NCBI GenBank assembly: GCA_016787295.1
Contig: JAEUUX010000261.1
Coordinates: 1 to 44,411, forward strand
DNA: 44,411 nt
Source of the DNA: Chitinophagales bacterium
GTDB taxonomy: Bacteria > Bacteroidota > Bacteroidia > Chitinophagales > UBA2359
Reading direction: 5' to 3'
Within the stretch, counting starts at the first letter, position 1. Each line of letters opens with the position of its first letter. Shown one piece after another: positions 7,164 to 16,396 of this stretch. The notes beneath the pieces are model-generated. The model was not told the DNA's origin, made no database searches, and saw only the letters and a program-made list of their open reading frames with translations. The position numbers were made by a program, and so were the translations under genes.

Positions 7164-10007
7164 ATGATGTATCGATTATTCCTTTTGATATATTGTGCCA
7201 TAGCTGGAGTAAGCAGTTCCGTCATGGCACAAAGCGTCACCTTAGCCGCACAAAATTTTAATACTTGTTCGCTTACCGGTGGCTGGTACACATACCTTGA
7301 AACGGGTGTCCATGATTGGCAGATAGGTTCGCATTATACGGGAACTATAGATGGTAGTTGTATGGCATATTTCGATGATGATGCCGTCGGTGAAAATGCC
7401 GACCCCTCGCGCCTGATGCTTGTCTCACCCAATTTTGATGCCACACAAAAAGCAAACATTACCCTCGAAGTTGATGTTTCCTATCGCTTCTACCAAAATG
7501 ATTATTTTGCTATTGTGGTGTTTGATGGCAACGACTATCAAATTGTCGATTTCTTTACCCAAAGCAATGTAGGCGGCGAATCCATGTCCGAATTTGAACA
7601 CCTCACCTACGACCTATCTGCCTATCGGAATCCCAATATGCATGTTGTGTTTTTGTATGACGATACGGGTACTTGGAACTGGTGGGTAGGCATTGACAAT
7701 ATTGTGGTGCGTGGCGAAGGCGAAATCAATGACAAATGTAGCAAAGCCCTAAGCGTGCCGCTCAATAGTAGTTGTATTAGCAGCAACAATACCAATGCGT
7801 GGTTCGAGGGAACGCAACCGTCTTGTGTCGATTCGAGCCGTTATGCCGTTTGGTACAAATTCATTTCGCCGAGTAGCAGTAGCGCCGTCAAAATCATTAG
7901 CCAAACCAACTTCAATGAGGTGCTGACGCTCTATTCGGGCAGTTGCAACAACCTCACAGCTCTTGCTTGTACCAACAAAGACGAACACGGTTTTGGGGGC
8001 GAAACCCTTATTACGTCGCCTTTGGCTGCCAATACCACCTATTTTGTGCGTGTATCGGGTGTAGTTGGCGGTTTTGGTAGTAGTGCTGGCGATATTTGTT
8101 TGAGTGTTAGCACCAACACCAGCACCGAATCGGCACCCAGCACCGATTTTTGTACCAACGCCACTTTGCTCACCCTTGGGGCAAGCAACTGCACCCTTGG
8201 CGACAACAAAGCTGCCGCAAGCGAAAACCCCATTCCTACCACCAACAGCCGCGCACGTTCTTCGGTGTGGTATCGTTTTGTGGCACCTGCGGGCGGAAAA
8301 GTCCTGCTCACCACTCAAGCCAATTTTGCAGACAATATCGTCGTTTTTAGTGGCAATTGTAGCAACCTCACCGAAATAGCACACAATGATTATGGACAAG
8401 AATTGTTGTTGCGAAACCTCACCAGCGGACAGACTTATTTTGTACAAATAAGTGGTTATTTTGCCACCATCGAAGGCGACTTATGTGTGCGCTTAACCGT
8501 GCCTCCCGCCGAACCCAACAATACAGTATGCACCAATGCTCCTGTTTTGCAAATTGATGCAGCCTGTACAAGCGGGTCTAATGTTGGCGCTGTTTTTGGC
8601 GAAGTTTTGAGTGACCTTTCGTTGCCTTTTCCTGCTGCTGGCTATGCTGGCACAACGCGCGGTAAAGCCACTTTTTTGCGTCCGAACGAAGGCGCTACCT
8701 GCAATCTTTCTAATGTGACAACCTATTATGACGTAATTCCTTTTCAGGTGAGTCAGAGTGGCAACTATACCATTACCAATAGCTATAGTGATAACTATGA
8801 CGGTTATCTGCAAATTTATGCCAATAATTTTAATCCGCTGAACCCTTGCGCTACCTATATTAATGGAGATGATGACTTTGGGTCAATTGCCCAATCGCAG
8901 TTGGCACTAAACTTGCAAGCCAATATTCGCTACTATATGGTGGTGAGTGCCTACAATACGTATGAAAGTGGTGATTACCTAACAAGCATTGTGGGCAGTG
9001 GCACGATAACGCGCTATCTGTTGCAGACCAACATCGGCAGTTTAGCAACGACTTGCGACTTGTTGCCTGCCGCACCGATTTGGTATCAATTTGTTGCACC
9101 TGCTTCGGGCGAAGTAGCGGTTGAAGTGACCGCCGATTTTATGTACAATATATCTTTGTACGAGGGTGCTTGTGGCGAACTTACGGAACGCACTTGTGTT
9201 AGCGATGCTTCGGCGTGTGGCACACAAACAATTTTTACCGACTTACAACCCAATACAACTTATTTTATCCAGCTAAGTTCGTCCAACACACCTTTTGGAC
9301 ACAACGAAGGGGAGATTTGTGTGCAAATCCGAAGTACTACTGCTCCCATAAAAGCCAAAATCAAAGCATTTTTGCAAGGTGCTTATATCAGTGCCAATGC
9401 GATGAATACCGCTTTGCAAACTGCCGATTTGCTGCCCAAACAACAACCTTTTAACCAAGCCCCCTGGAACTATGTGGGTAAAGAGTGCGTGACCGAACTG
9501 CCACAAAACATGGTCGATTGGGTGTTGGTAGAGTTGCGCCATGCCATTGACCCGACTATTGTGGTGGAACAAAAAGCGGCTTTTTTGCTGAACAATGGCA
9601 ACATCGTGAGCGAAGGCAGCGATGGTGTTTTGTTTGACAATGCTGTTAACAATGGCACGTATTATATAGTGGTGCGAGCGCGCAACCATTTGGCAGTTAT
9701 GAGCAGTGTGGCTGTACCTTTGCCCAACAATAATACCTACAATTTTGCGCAAGGCAATGCGTATGTTATGGGAGGCAACGAACAAATGACCAATATGGGC
9801 AACAATATATTTGCCCTAAAAGCGGGAGATATTGATGGCAATGGCGTGGTGACAGTGGACGACTACAACCAATACGTTGTCCAAAGTTCCTTAGTCAATA
9901 CCTACAACACCGCCGACTGCTCTATGGACGGACATGTAACTGTCCAAGATTTTAACCTGTACCGCCCTAATGCAAGCATTATTGGCGTTACTTTTGTGCG
10001 GTATTAA
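7164..10007 (+). CDS. Secreted multidomain protein with jelly-roll/PPC-like repeats and dockerin-like C-terminus
   Basis: The 947-residue protein has a signal peptide (MYRLFLLIYCAIAGVSSSVMAQ). Residues 25-185 resemble a MAM/jelly-roll adhesion module ending in WWVGIDNIVVRG. Several pre-peptidase-like beta modules follow. They are recognisable by recurring WYKF/WYRF/WYQF, LYSGSCNNLT-like and NTTYFVRVSG-like strings, near 190-310, 325-440, 455-620 and 640-760. The C-terminus carries two dockerin-like calcium loops, DIDGNGVVTVDDYN (from about 889) and DCSMDGHVTVQDFN. Cysteines are plentiful. No typical type IX sorting domain is seen, so the export route past the outer membrane is unclear. A TACCTTTG -7 box at 7119-7126 supports transcription starting just upstream. 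Substrate or partner unknown; probably an adhesion or surface protein. Confidence 0.75.
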   Translation: MMYRLFLLIYCAIAGVSSSVMAQSVTLAAQNFNTCSLTGGWYTYLETGVHDWQIGSHYTGTIDGSCMAYFDDDAVGENADPSRLMLVSPNFDATQKANITLEVDVSYRFYQNDYFAIVVFDGNDYQIVDFFTQSNVGGESMSEFEHLTYDLSAYRNPNMHVVFLYDDTGTWNWWVGIDNIVVRGEGEINDKCSKALSVPLNSSCISSNNTNAWFEGTQPSCVDSSRYAVWYKFISPSSSSAVKIISQTNFNEVLTLYSGSCNNLTALACTNKDEHGFGGETLITSPLAANTTYFVRVSGVVGGFGSSAGDICLSVSTNTSTESAPSTDFCTNATLLTLGASNCTLGDNKAAASENPIPTTNSRARSSVWYRFVAPAGGKVLLTTQANFADNIVVFSGNCSNLTEIAHNDYGQELLLRNLTSGQTYFVQISGYFATIEGDLCVRLTVPPAEPNNTVCTNAPVLQIDAACTSGSNVGAVFGEVLSDLSLPFPAAGYAGTTRGKATFLRPNEGATCNLSNVTTYYDVIPFQVSQSGNYTITNSYSDNYDGYLQIYANNFNPLNPCATYINGDDDFGSIAQSQLALNLQANIRYYMVVSAYNTYESGDYLTSIVGSGTITRYLLQTNIGSLATTCDLLPAAPIWYQFVAPASGEVAVEVTADFMYNISLYEGACGELTERTCVSDASACGTQTIFTDLQPNTTYFIQLSSSNTPFGHNEGEICVQIRSTTAPIKAKIKAFLQGAYISANAMNTALQTADLLPKQQPFNQAPWNYVGKECVTELPQNMVDWVLVELRHAIDPTIVVEQKAAFLLNNGNIVSEGSDGVLFDNAVNNGTYYIVVRARNHLAVMSSVAVPLPNNNTYNFAQGNAYVMGGNEQMTNMGNNIFALKAGDIDGNGVVTVDDYNQYVVQSSLVNTYNTADCSMDGHVTVQDFNLYRPNASIIGVTFVRY

Positions 10008-10014
10008 ATTTTGG

Positions 10015-10055
10015 AATAACCCAAAAGGCAGCTACTGTTCTATTTGGGTTATTTT
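10015..10055 (+). terminator. Terminator downstream of the 947-aa secreted protein gene
   Basis: Inverted repeat AATAACCCAAA / TTTGGGTTATT with a 17-base loop, followed by TTGTCG. It lies directly after the stop codon at 10007. Confidence 0.6.
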
Positions 10056-10059
10056 GTCG

Positions 10060-10220
10060 AAATGAAATGTTATTGTTCAGCACCATATCATCACTTGTTC
10101 GAGTGGCGAAGCGCGTTAGGGATGCGTAGGGTGGCGTTAGCCAGTGCGGAGAGTAACGCAGCACCAAGCGAAGCGAAGCCCGTAGCAGCCCGACCGTAGG
10201 GAACGCCCAAAAAAATCAAT
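10060..10220 (+). repeat. Dispersed GC-rich intergenic repeat, copy A
   Basis: About 160 bases shared with 29082-29250 (same orientation) and, more distantly, 27518-27650 (reverse). Common landmarks are GGCGAAGCGCGTTAGGGAT, GCACC...AGCGAAGCGAAGCCC, AGCCCGACC and GGAACGCCCAAAAAA. All three copies are intergenic and clearly more GC-rich than their surroundings. No transposase is present; this looks like a REP/MITE-type dispersed element. Confidence 0.75.
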
Positions 10221-10358
10221 GCGTTATTTTGATAACAACATTAAAAAAGCGTTATTTATTGTATCATCAAATAAGCCAAAGGAGATGAAATTATTCGCAA
10301 AAACACAACATAATGCCACCCCGTCGGGGTTTATGTCTTTTTTTGTTCCGTTTTTTTT

Positions 10359-10387
10359 GCTATAAACCTATCACCCTTTCAGGGTTT
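10359..10387. repeat. Stray copy of the CACCCTTTCAGGGTT box
   Basis: GCTATAAACCTATCACCC followed by TTTCAGGGTTT repeats the box found about seven times in 134-950. This shows that the box is dispersed on its own, independently of the 125-bp tandem unit. The rest of 10221-10502 shows no gene; a CGACGGGGT/ACCCCGTCG-like segment is near 10320. Confidence 0.7.
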
Positions 10388-10502
10388 ATTTAAATACTTT
10401 CTTATCATTGCTATTTTCAGAAATACCACTTAATAATGTCGCTATCAAATTATACTTGTCGTTGCACCCTGTTGCTAATTTTTTTAATCGAAATATACAT
10501 TT

Positions 10503-11759
10503 GTGCTTTACTACCTATTTAATTATTTAGACCAGGCAGGTGTACCTGTGGCAAGCGTGTTTCGATACCTTTCGTTTCGAGCAGCTTTAGCCATTATTCT
10601 AGCACTCATCATCTCCATGCTGTTTGGCGGACGGCTTATCCGTTTACTACACCGTCAACAAGTGAGTGATGACATACGCGAATTAGGCTTGATGGGCGAG
10701 CAAAAGAAAAAAGGTACACCCACTATGGGCGGTATCATCATCATTGCTGCCATTCTGATTCCCACTTTTTTATTGGCGCAACTCAACAATATCTATGTCA
10801 TTTTGATGATAGTAACCACCGTTTGGATGGGTATCATCGGTTTTATGGACGACTATATCAAAGTATTCAAAAAAGACAAAGGTGGTTTGCGCGCCCGCAC
10901 CAAAATCATTGGGCAAGTGGGTTTGGGTTTGATTGTGGGCTATACCATGTTTTTTCATCCCGATATTGTTATTCGCCAAAACGTTTCCAGCAATGGTTCG
11001 CAACAAGTTATAGGCACTATCAATCGGCTGAATTTTGAAGACGACCACGCCAATCAAAAAAAAGTGGTAATAGACTATAAAGCGCCCATATCTACTGTTC
11101 CGTTTCTAAAAACCTATGAAATTGACTATAGTGTTTTACTGAAATTTTTGGGAGGAGACTATCGTTATTGGGCGTTTTTGGTATACATTCCTATCGTAAT
11201 TTTCATTATTACAGCAGTCTCTAATGCCGCCAACCTCACCGACGGCATCGATGGTTTGGCATCGGGCGTATCGGCTATTAATTTGGTATGCTTGGGTTTG
11301 TTTGCCTATTTTTCGGGCAACATCATTGCTGCGCAATACCTCAACATCATGTATCTACCCAATATTGGCGAGTTAGTTGTTTTTTCGGCGGCTTGTGTGG
11401 GCGCGTGCATTGGCTTTTTGTGGTACAACGCATATCCCGCGCAGGTATTTATGGGCGATACGGGTAGTCTTACATTGGGCGGTATCATTGCAGTATTGGC
11501 AATTGCTGTTCGAAAAGAGTTGTTGATTCCTATTTTGTGTGCTATCTTTTTAGCAGAAAATTTATCAGTTGTCTTACAGGTTAGTTATTTCAAATACACC
11601 AAGAATAAATTTGGCGAAGGGCGGCGCATTTTCCTGATGTCTCCCCTGCATCATCACTACCAAAAAAAGGGATTGCACGAAGCCAAAATCGTTACCCGCT
11701 TTTGGACAATAGCCATTCTGTTGGCAGTATTGACTTTTGTGACGCTCAAATTGCGCTAA
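10503..11759 (+). CDS. mraY: Phospho-N-acetylmuramoyl-pentapeptide-transferase
   Basis: The 418-residue integral membrane enzyme transfers phospho-MurNAc-pentapeptide from UDP to undecaprenyl phosphate, forming lipid I in peptidoglycan synthesis. Recognised by [17 protein letters not shown], the catalytic GFMDDYIK aspartates, [20 protein letters not shown] and the C-terminal [11 protein letters not shown]. About ten hydrophobic helices are visible. Bacteroidota MraY carry the extra insert seen here between the second and third motifs. The start is GTG at 10503, chosen because MLYYLF is the conserved family N-terminus and an in-frame stop (10485) rules out an upstream ATG. The gene stands outside any dcw (mur/fts) cluster in this window: neighbours are a secreted protein and porQ. 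Confidence 0.95.
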   Translation: MLYYLFNYLDQAGVPVASVFRYLSFRAALAIILALIISMLFGGRLIRLLHRQQVSDDIRELGLMGEQKKKGTPTMGGIIIIAAILIPTFLLAQLNNIYVILMIVTTVWMGIIGFMDDYIKVFKKDKGGLRARTKIIGQVGLGLIVGYTMFFHPDIVIRQNVSSNGSQQVIGTINRLNFEDDHANQKKVVIDYKAPISTVPFLKTYEIDYSVLLKFLGGDYRYWAFLVYIPIVIFIITAVSNAANLTDGIDGLASGVSAINLVCLGLFAYFSGNIIAAQYLNIMYLPNIGELVVFSAACVGACIGFLWYNAYPAQVFMGDTGSLTLGGIIAVLAIAVRKELLIPILCAIFLAENLSVVLQVSYFKYTKNKFGEGRRIFLMSPLHHHYQKKGLHEAKIVTRFWTIAILLAVLTFVTLKLR

Positions 11760-11832
11760 TTTTTTTTCTTTCTCATGCAACCATATCCATGCCAAATACA
11801 TCAATAAGGTAATGCAACGCAAATGACACATT

Positions 11833-12846
11833 ATGGGCATAAAAAAAATACTCTTGGGATACTTACTGTTGCTATTGGCAAACGAAACCACTACGGCACA
11901 AACAGCAGTTTTCCAATTTCTCGACCTTTCTCCCTCAGCACGCATTACGGCTTTGGGTGGGCAGCAGGTTGCCATTATGGACAATGATCCAACGGGCGCA
12001 GCCCAAAATCCTGCGCTTTATAACGAACAAATGCACCATCAGTTGGCTGTGAACCACCAATTTTATGTTGCCGACATTCAGCAAGGCGCAGTGGGTTTTG
12101 CGCACCGCTGGAAAACAAGTCCGCTCACTTTTGGCGGTGGAGTGCAATATGTTACCTACGGCAATTTTGTGCGCACCGACTTGTACGCCAATACTATAGG
12201 CGAATTTTCGGCGGGCGAATATGCTGTACATCTTGGCGGTTCGTGGCAGCGCCGACATTGGCGCTATGGCATGAATGTGCGGTGGATAGGCAGTCAATTA
12301 GCCGACTACAATGCCAATGGTTTGTCCGCAGATTTTGGTGCGGCTTACCGTGACAGTAGCGGACGTTTTATGGCAGCCATCGTATTGAAACACGCAGGTG
12401 CTATGCTCAACACCTACGCAGGCGAACGCGAAAAATTGCCTACTGATTTGCAAATAGGTGTTTCGCATCGACTCAAATACCTGCCTTTCCGTTTTTCGGT
12501 CATGGCGCACGATTTGTTCCGTTGGGATATCCGCTACCCACGCCAAGAGCCAAGCAATACTATTGTGCTGGGGCAAGACGAAGCCAAAAAGAAAAGTTAT
12601 TTTGTAGATAATTTGTTTCAACACCTTATCTTTAGCGGCGAACTCTATTTGGGCAAAGTATTGACTTTGCGGGTAGCTTATAACCATCAACGCAAACAGG
12701 TTTTTTGGATGAATAATCGCCGTTCGCTGGCGGGTTTTTCATTCGGAGCGGGCATACAAATCAAACGTTTTGGTATCGACTACGGTCGAGCTATCTGGCA
12801 CCCCGCTGGCGGGAATCATCATCTTGGTCTTAGGGTGTCTTTCTGA
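11833..12846 (+). CDS. porQ: Type IX secretion system protein PorQ
   Basis: A 337-residue outer-membrane-type protein with a signal peptide (MGIKKILLGYLLLLLANETTTAQ). It is followed by FLDLSPSARITALGG and DPTGAAQNPALYN, which are the conserved opening of PorQ. The rest is rich in alternating amphipathic strands expected of a beta barrel. PorQ is associated with the type IX secretion and attachment complex at the outer membrane. This fits the type IX C-terminal domain on the GH18 protein at 29410-33540. It lies 73 bases after mraY on the same strand and is followed by a hairpin terminator. Length matches the family. Confidence 0.85.
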   Translation: MGIKKILLGYLLLLLANETTTAQTAVFQFLDLSPSARITALGGQQVAIMDNDPTGAAQNPALYNEQMHHQLAVNHQFYVADIQQGAVGFAHRWKTSPLTFGGGVQYVTYGNFVRTDLYANTIGEFSAGEYAVHLGGSWQRRHWRYGMNVRWIGSQLADYNANGLSADFGAAYRDSSGRFMAAIVLKHAGAMLNTYAGEREKLPTDLQIGVSHRLKYLPFRFSVMAHDLFRWDIRYPRQEPSNTIVLGQDEAKKKSYFVDNLFQHLIFSGELYLGKVLTLRVAYNHQRKQVFWMNNRRSLAGFSFGAGIQIKRFGIDYGRAIWHPAGGNHHLGLRVSF

Positions 12847-12871
12847 TAATGCCGAGCTGTAATAAAAAAAT

Positions 12872-12905
12872 AACAGCCCATCTCTGCAAAAGAGGTGGGC
12901 TGTTT
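12872..12905. terminator. Bidirectional terminator between porQ and the LRR operon
   Basis: Strong stem AACAGCCCA-TCTCT / AGAGG-TGGGCTGTT with a short loop. It is flanked by an A-run on the left and TTTGTT on the right, and sits between two convergent genes. Confidence 0.8.
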
Positions 12906-12940
12906 GTTGCGCATGGGGTTTTGGGTTTGTTTATTATACC

Positions 12941-15900
12941 CTACTCCTGCAACAAAGCCCGCACCCGCGCAAAATCGGGGTGGGTGATGCCTGCGGCTTC
13001 TAAGTCGGCAATGTCTTTTAAGAAAAGGTCATTATAATTGCGCTCATAAAATATATAAGTAAAGGATTTGCCTTTCCATTTTAGATAAATGGCTTTTGCT
13101 TGGGCGTATTGATTGTTGAGGAGATAACCCAAGGCTAAATAGCGTTCTACGCTTACTTGGGTACTGTCTAATGCAAGTGTTTTTTGTGCGGCTTGTATAG
13201 CTTCTTGGGGTTTGTTTACGAATAGGGCAGAATGGCTTAGTTCATACCAAGTCTTGTAATTGGCGCTATCCTGTTTAGTGTCTTGTAATTGTTTATTAAA
13301 CAAACCTATATAACCCCCATATTTTGCCTCTCCTTTAGCTAATTTGCTAAGGAAGGTTTTTAACTCATCGTCTTTTAATTCTTTGTTGTAAGGAAATAAG
13401 GCGTTGTCATTGTCCAAATTCAGTACTTTTAGGCTATTTAATTTACTAATATATTCTGGCATGTTAACAAATTGGTTATTGCCTAAATACAGCGTTTGCA
13501 AATTGTTTAATTTGGCAATGCCTTCGGGTATGTTATTAAATTGGTTATCGTTCAAATACAGTTCTTTTAGGTTATTTAATTTAATAATATCGTTTGGCAG
13601 GGCGTTTAATTGGTTATTACCTAAACCCAGTATTTGTAAATTGCTTAATCGTCCTATACTTTCGGGTAGGGCAATTAATTGGTTATTGTCTAAACTCAGC
13701 GATTGCAAATTGCTTAATTTTGTAATACTTTCGGGTAGAATATCTAATTTGTTGCCACCTAAACCGAGTATCTGTAAATTGCTTAATTGTCCTATACTTT
13801 CGGGTAGGGTTTTTAATTGGTTTATTCCCAAATATAATGTTTGCAATTTGCTTAATTGCCCAATACTTTCGGGCAGGGCAATTAACTTATTGAGACCTAA
13901 ACTTAGGTATTGTAAATTGCTTAATTGCCCAATACTTTCGGGTAGGGTAATTAACCGGTTAGTTCCAAAATAGTATCCGTCTAAAATCAGTTTTTGTAAA
14001 TTGCTTAATTTAGTAATACTTTCAGGTAGAGTATCTAATTTGTTAGCACTTAAATACAGTTCTCGCAAATTGCCTAGTTTAGTAATACTTTCAGGTAGGG
14101 CTTCTAATTTGTTATATTCTAAACTCAGCATCTGCAAATTGCTTAATTTGGTAATATTTTCAGATAGGATGCTTAGTTGGTTATAGTTTAAGTGCAATCC
14201 TTGTAAATTACTTAATTGTCCTATACTTTCGGGTAGGATGCTTAGTTGGTTACGGTTTAAATTCAACACTTGTAAATTGCTTAATTGTCCTATACTTTGG
14301 GGCAGGAAGTCTAATTCATTGCGTCTTAAATCCAACTCTTGCAAGTTATTTAATTGTCCTATACTTTCGGGTAGGGTTCTTAATTGATTATTCTCTAAAC
14401 TCAGCGTTCGTAAATTGCTTAATTGCCCTATACTTTGGGGTAGCACTTTTAATTGGTTGAAATCTAAACTTAGATATTGCAAGTTCCTTAATTGCCCTAT
14501 ACTTTGGGGTAGCACTTTTAATTGGTTGAAATCTAAACTTAGGTATTTCAAGTTCCTTAATTGCCCTATATTTTCGGGTAGCTCAATTAATTTGTTGTAG
14601 GGTAAAATCAATGTTTGTAAGTTACTTAATTTTTCAAAGTTTTTGGGTAACAATGTAATGTCTTTACCTGTTAAGTTTAATGTAATAATTTTAGTCCATA
14701 CAAGTGAATCGGGCAAAAACGATATTTTACCCCAATCTATGTTTATACTTGTTAAGTTGCTTAATTGCCCCATGCTTTGGGGAAGGTCTTTTAATTGGTT
14801 ACTGTATAAATTCAGTTCTTGCAAATTACGTAATTGCCCTATACTTTGGGGAAGGGTATCTAATCCGTTATAGCTTAAGTTCAGTTCTTGCAAATTGCTT
14901 AATTGTCCTATACTTTGGGGAAGTCCTTTTAATTGGTTATTGTCTAACATAAGTTTTTGCAAATTGCTTAATTGTCCTATACTTTGGGGAAGGGTATCTA
15001 ATCCGTTATAGCTTAAGTTCAGTGCTCGCAAATTATGTAATTGCCCTATGCTTTCGGGTAGAGTGTCTAATCCATTATATCTTAAGTCCAGTGTTTGTAA
15101 CTTGTTTAATTTCCCAATACTTTCGGGTAGCGTCTTTAATTTATTGGAGTTTAAATACAGCTCTTGCAAATTGCTTAATTTGGTAACACTTTCAGGTAGG
15201 GTGATGAATTCATTGCTCCATAAATTCAGTACTTGCAAGTTGGTCAGATTTTTTAAACTTTCGGGTAGCGTCTTTAATTTATTGGAGTTTAAATACAGCT
15301 TTTGCAAATTGCTTAATTTGGTAACACTTTCAGGTAGGGTGATGAATTCATTGCTCCATAAATTCAGTACTTGCAAGTTGGTCAGATTTTTTGAACTTTC
15401 GGGTAGCGTCTTTAATTTATTGGAGCTTAAATACAGCTTTTGCAAATTGCTTAATTTGGTAACACTTTCAGGTAGAGTGTCAAATTGGTTTTTAGATAAA
15501 TCCAATGTTTGCAAATTGCTTAACTGCTCCGTCCTTTCGGGTAGGGTACTTAATTGGTTGTCGTTTAACAATAATACTTTCAGTTGGGTGTTTTGGTATG
15601 TTTCTTCGGGTAAGACAGTTAGTTGTTGTCTGCTTAGGTCTAAGGCAGCTATGTCTGACTTTAAGTCTTTTGGGTTGTAGACTACGTGGTAGGTATTACC
15701 CAAGGTGTCTAATAAGCATTTAAGACAATCTTCACTTTCTATTTTAGCAAACCCCCTCTCATCGAACTGCTCTGCCCTTTTCCATTTTTCTAATTTTTCT
15801 ACCCTATCGCCGTTTTTGTCTATAAAGTAGAAATTATCGTCCTTAAAAGCCAATGCAAATCTATCCTCATAGAAATAAAAGGCATCTATGAGTTTTTGGG

Positions 15901-16396
15901 CTTTTTGTAGGGCGGTTTGGGTTTCTGCTTGGGCGCGTTTAGCTTGTGCCGCGCTGGTGTCGGCTTTTATTTTGGACTGTTGGGCTTTTTCGGCTTCTGT
16001 TTTGGCATTAGCTTCGGCTTTTCGGGCTTTTTCGGCTTCTGTTTTGGCATTAGCTTCGGCTTTTCGGGCTTTTTCGGCTTCTGTTTTGGCTAGTTTAGTA
16101 GCCTGTTGCGCGGCGGTGCGTTGTTTTTCTATTTCGGCTACCAATCGTTGTATTTTCAGATCGGGTTGTGGTGAGTTAATACCACATTCTTTGGCGGCTA
16201 TGGCAGCAGCTTGATAGTTGCGCAGTGCCTCGTAGTAGTTGTTTTTGGCAAAATTATCCTCTCCCTTGCACATTTGCTCTTCATAGCGCGAGCAGGTTTG
16301 GGCAATGTTTTGCGCCCTTAGTGGTGGGTTTGCAACGACACCTATCCATAGGGTTGCTGCTGCCAATTGGTATAAAATGATATTTATGGTTTGCAT
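12941..16396 (-). CDS. Giant leucine-rich-repeat protein (third gene of the SIR2-TIR/STAND/LRR operon)
   Basis: 1151 residues. An N-terminal hydrophobic stretch (MQTINIILYQLAAATLWIGVV...LRAQ) may be a signal peptide, although it lacks the usual early lysine/arginine. Residues 30-75 are TPR-like. Residues 85-165 form an alanine-rich coiled coil with repeats of AEANAKTEAEKARK. A short region with FYFIDKNGDRVEKL and FDERGFAKIES resembles WG-type repeats. About 33 leucine-rich repeats of 23 residues follow (consensus LSNLQxLxLxxNxLxxLPESIGQ, about residues 250-1010). A TPR-like C-terminus (YKTWYELSHSALFVNKPQEAI...) closes the protein. The start overlaps the STAND gene's end by 13 bases, implying translational coupling. 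LRR arrays usually bind protein ligands, so a sensor or recognition role is inferred. Some adjacent repeats are nearly identical at DNA level, showing recent expansion. Confidence 0.85.
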   Translation of the reverse strand: MQTINIILYQLAAATLWIGVVANPPLRAQNIAQTCSRYEEQMCKGEDNFAKNNYYEALRNYQAAAIAAKECGINSPQPDLKIQRLVAEIEKQRTAAQQATKLAKTEAEKARKAEANAKTEAEKARKAEANAKTEAEKAQQSKIKADTSAAQAKRAQAETQTALQKAQKLIDAFYFYEDRFALAFKDDNFYFIDKNGDRVEKLEKWKRAEQFDERGFAKIESEDCLKCLLDTLGNTYHVVYNPKDLKSDIAALDLSRQQLTVLPEETYQNTQLKVLLLNDNQLSTLPERTEQLSNLQTLDLSKNQFDTLPESVTKLSNLQKLYLSSNKLKTLPESSKNLTNLQVLNLWSNEFITLPESVTKLSNLQKLYLNSNKLKTLPESLKNLTNLQVLNLWSNEFITLPESVTKLSNLQELYLNSNKLKTLPESIGKLNKLQTLDLRYNGLDTLPESIGQLHNLRALNLSYNGLDTLPQSIGQLSNLQKLMLDNNQLKGLPQSIGQLSNLQELNLSYNGLDTLPQSIGQLRNLQELNLYSNQLKDLPQSMGQLSNLTSINIDWGKISFLPDSLVWTKIITLNLTGKDITLLPKNFEKLSNLQTLILPYNKLIELPENIGQLRNLKYLSLDFNQLKVLPQSIGQLRNLQYLSLDFNQLKVLPQSIGQLSNLRTLSLENNQLRTLPESIGQLNNLQELDLRRNELDFLPQSIGQLSNLQVLNLNRNQLSILPESIGQLSNLQGLHLNYNQLSILSENITKLSNLQMLSLEYNKLEALPESITKLGNLRELYLSANKLDTLPESITKLSNLQKLILDGYYFGTNRLITLPESIGQLSNLQYLSLGLNKLIALPESIGQLSKLQTLYLGINQLKTLPESIGQLSNLQILGLGGNKLDILPESITKLSNLQSLSLDNNQLIALPESIGRLSNLQILGLGNNQLNALPNDIIKLNNLKELYLNDNQFNNIPEGIAKLNNLQTLYLGNNQFVNMPEYISKLNSLKVLNLDNDNALFPYNKELKDDELKTFLSKLAKGEAKYGGYIGLFNKQLQDTKQDSANYKTWYELSHSALFVNKPQEAIQAAQKTLALDSTQVSVERYLALGYLLNNQYAQAKAIYLKWKGKSFTYIFYERNYNDLFLKDIADLEAAGITHPDFARVRALLQE
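15166..15441 (-). repeat. Recent 138-bp tandem duplication inside the LRR array
   Basis: A 138-bp block, two LRRs long, beginning GCAAATTGCTTAATTTGGTAACAC occurs at 15166 and 15304 and restarts at 15442. The two full copies differ at only a few positions by eye (for example TTAAACTTTC versus TTGAACTTTC). The length is a multiple of 69 bp, so the reading frame and repeat register are kept. Confidence 0.85.

Noticed and set aside
7749-8447. 232-codon minus-strand ORF within the 947-aa secreted protein gene
   Set aside because: Lies wholly antisense to a gene with clear domain structure and has no recognisable motif.
13404-15680. Series of plus-strand ORFs (with recurring LLNCPILSGR-like text) inside the LRR gene
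   Set aside because: They are antisense shadows of the regular LRR codons: the 69-bp period keeps the opposite frame open. No independent start or ribosome-binding context.
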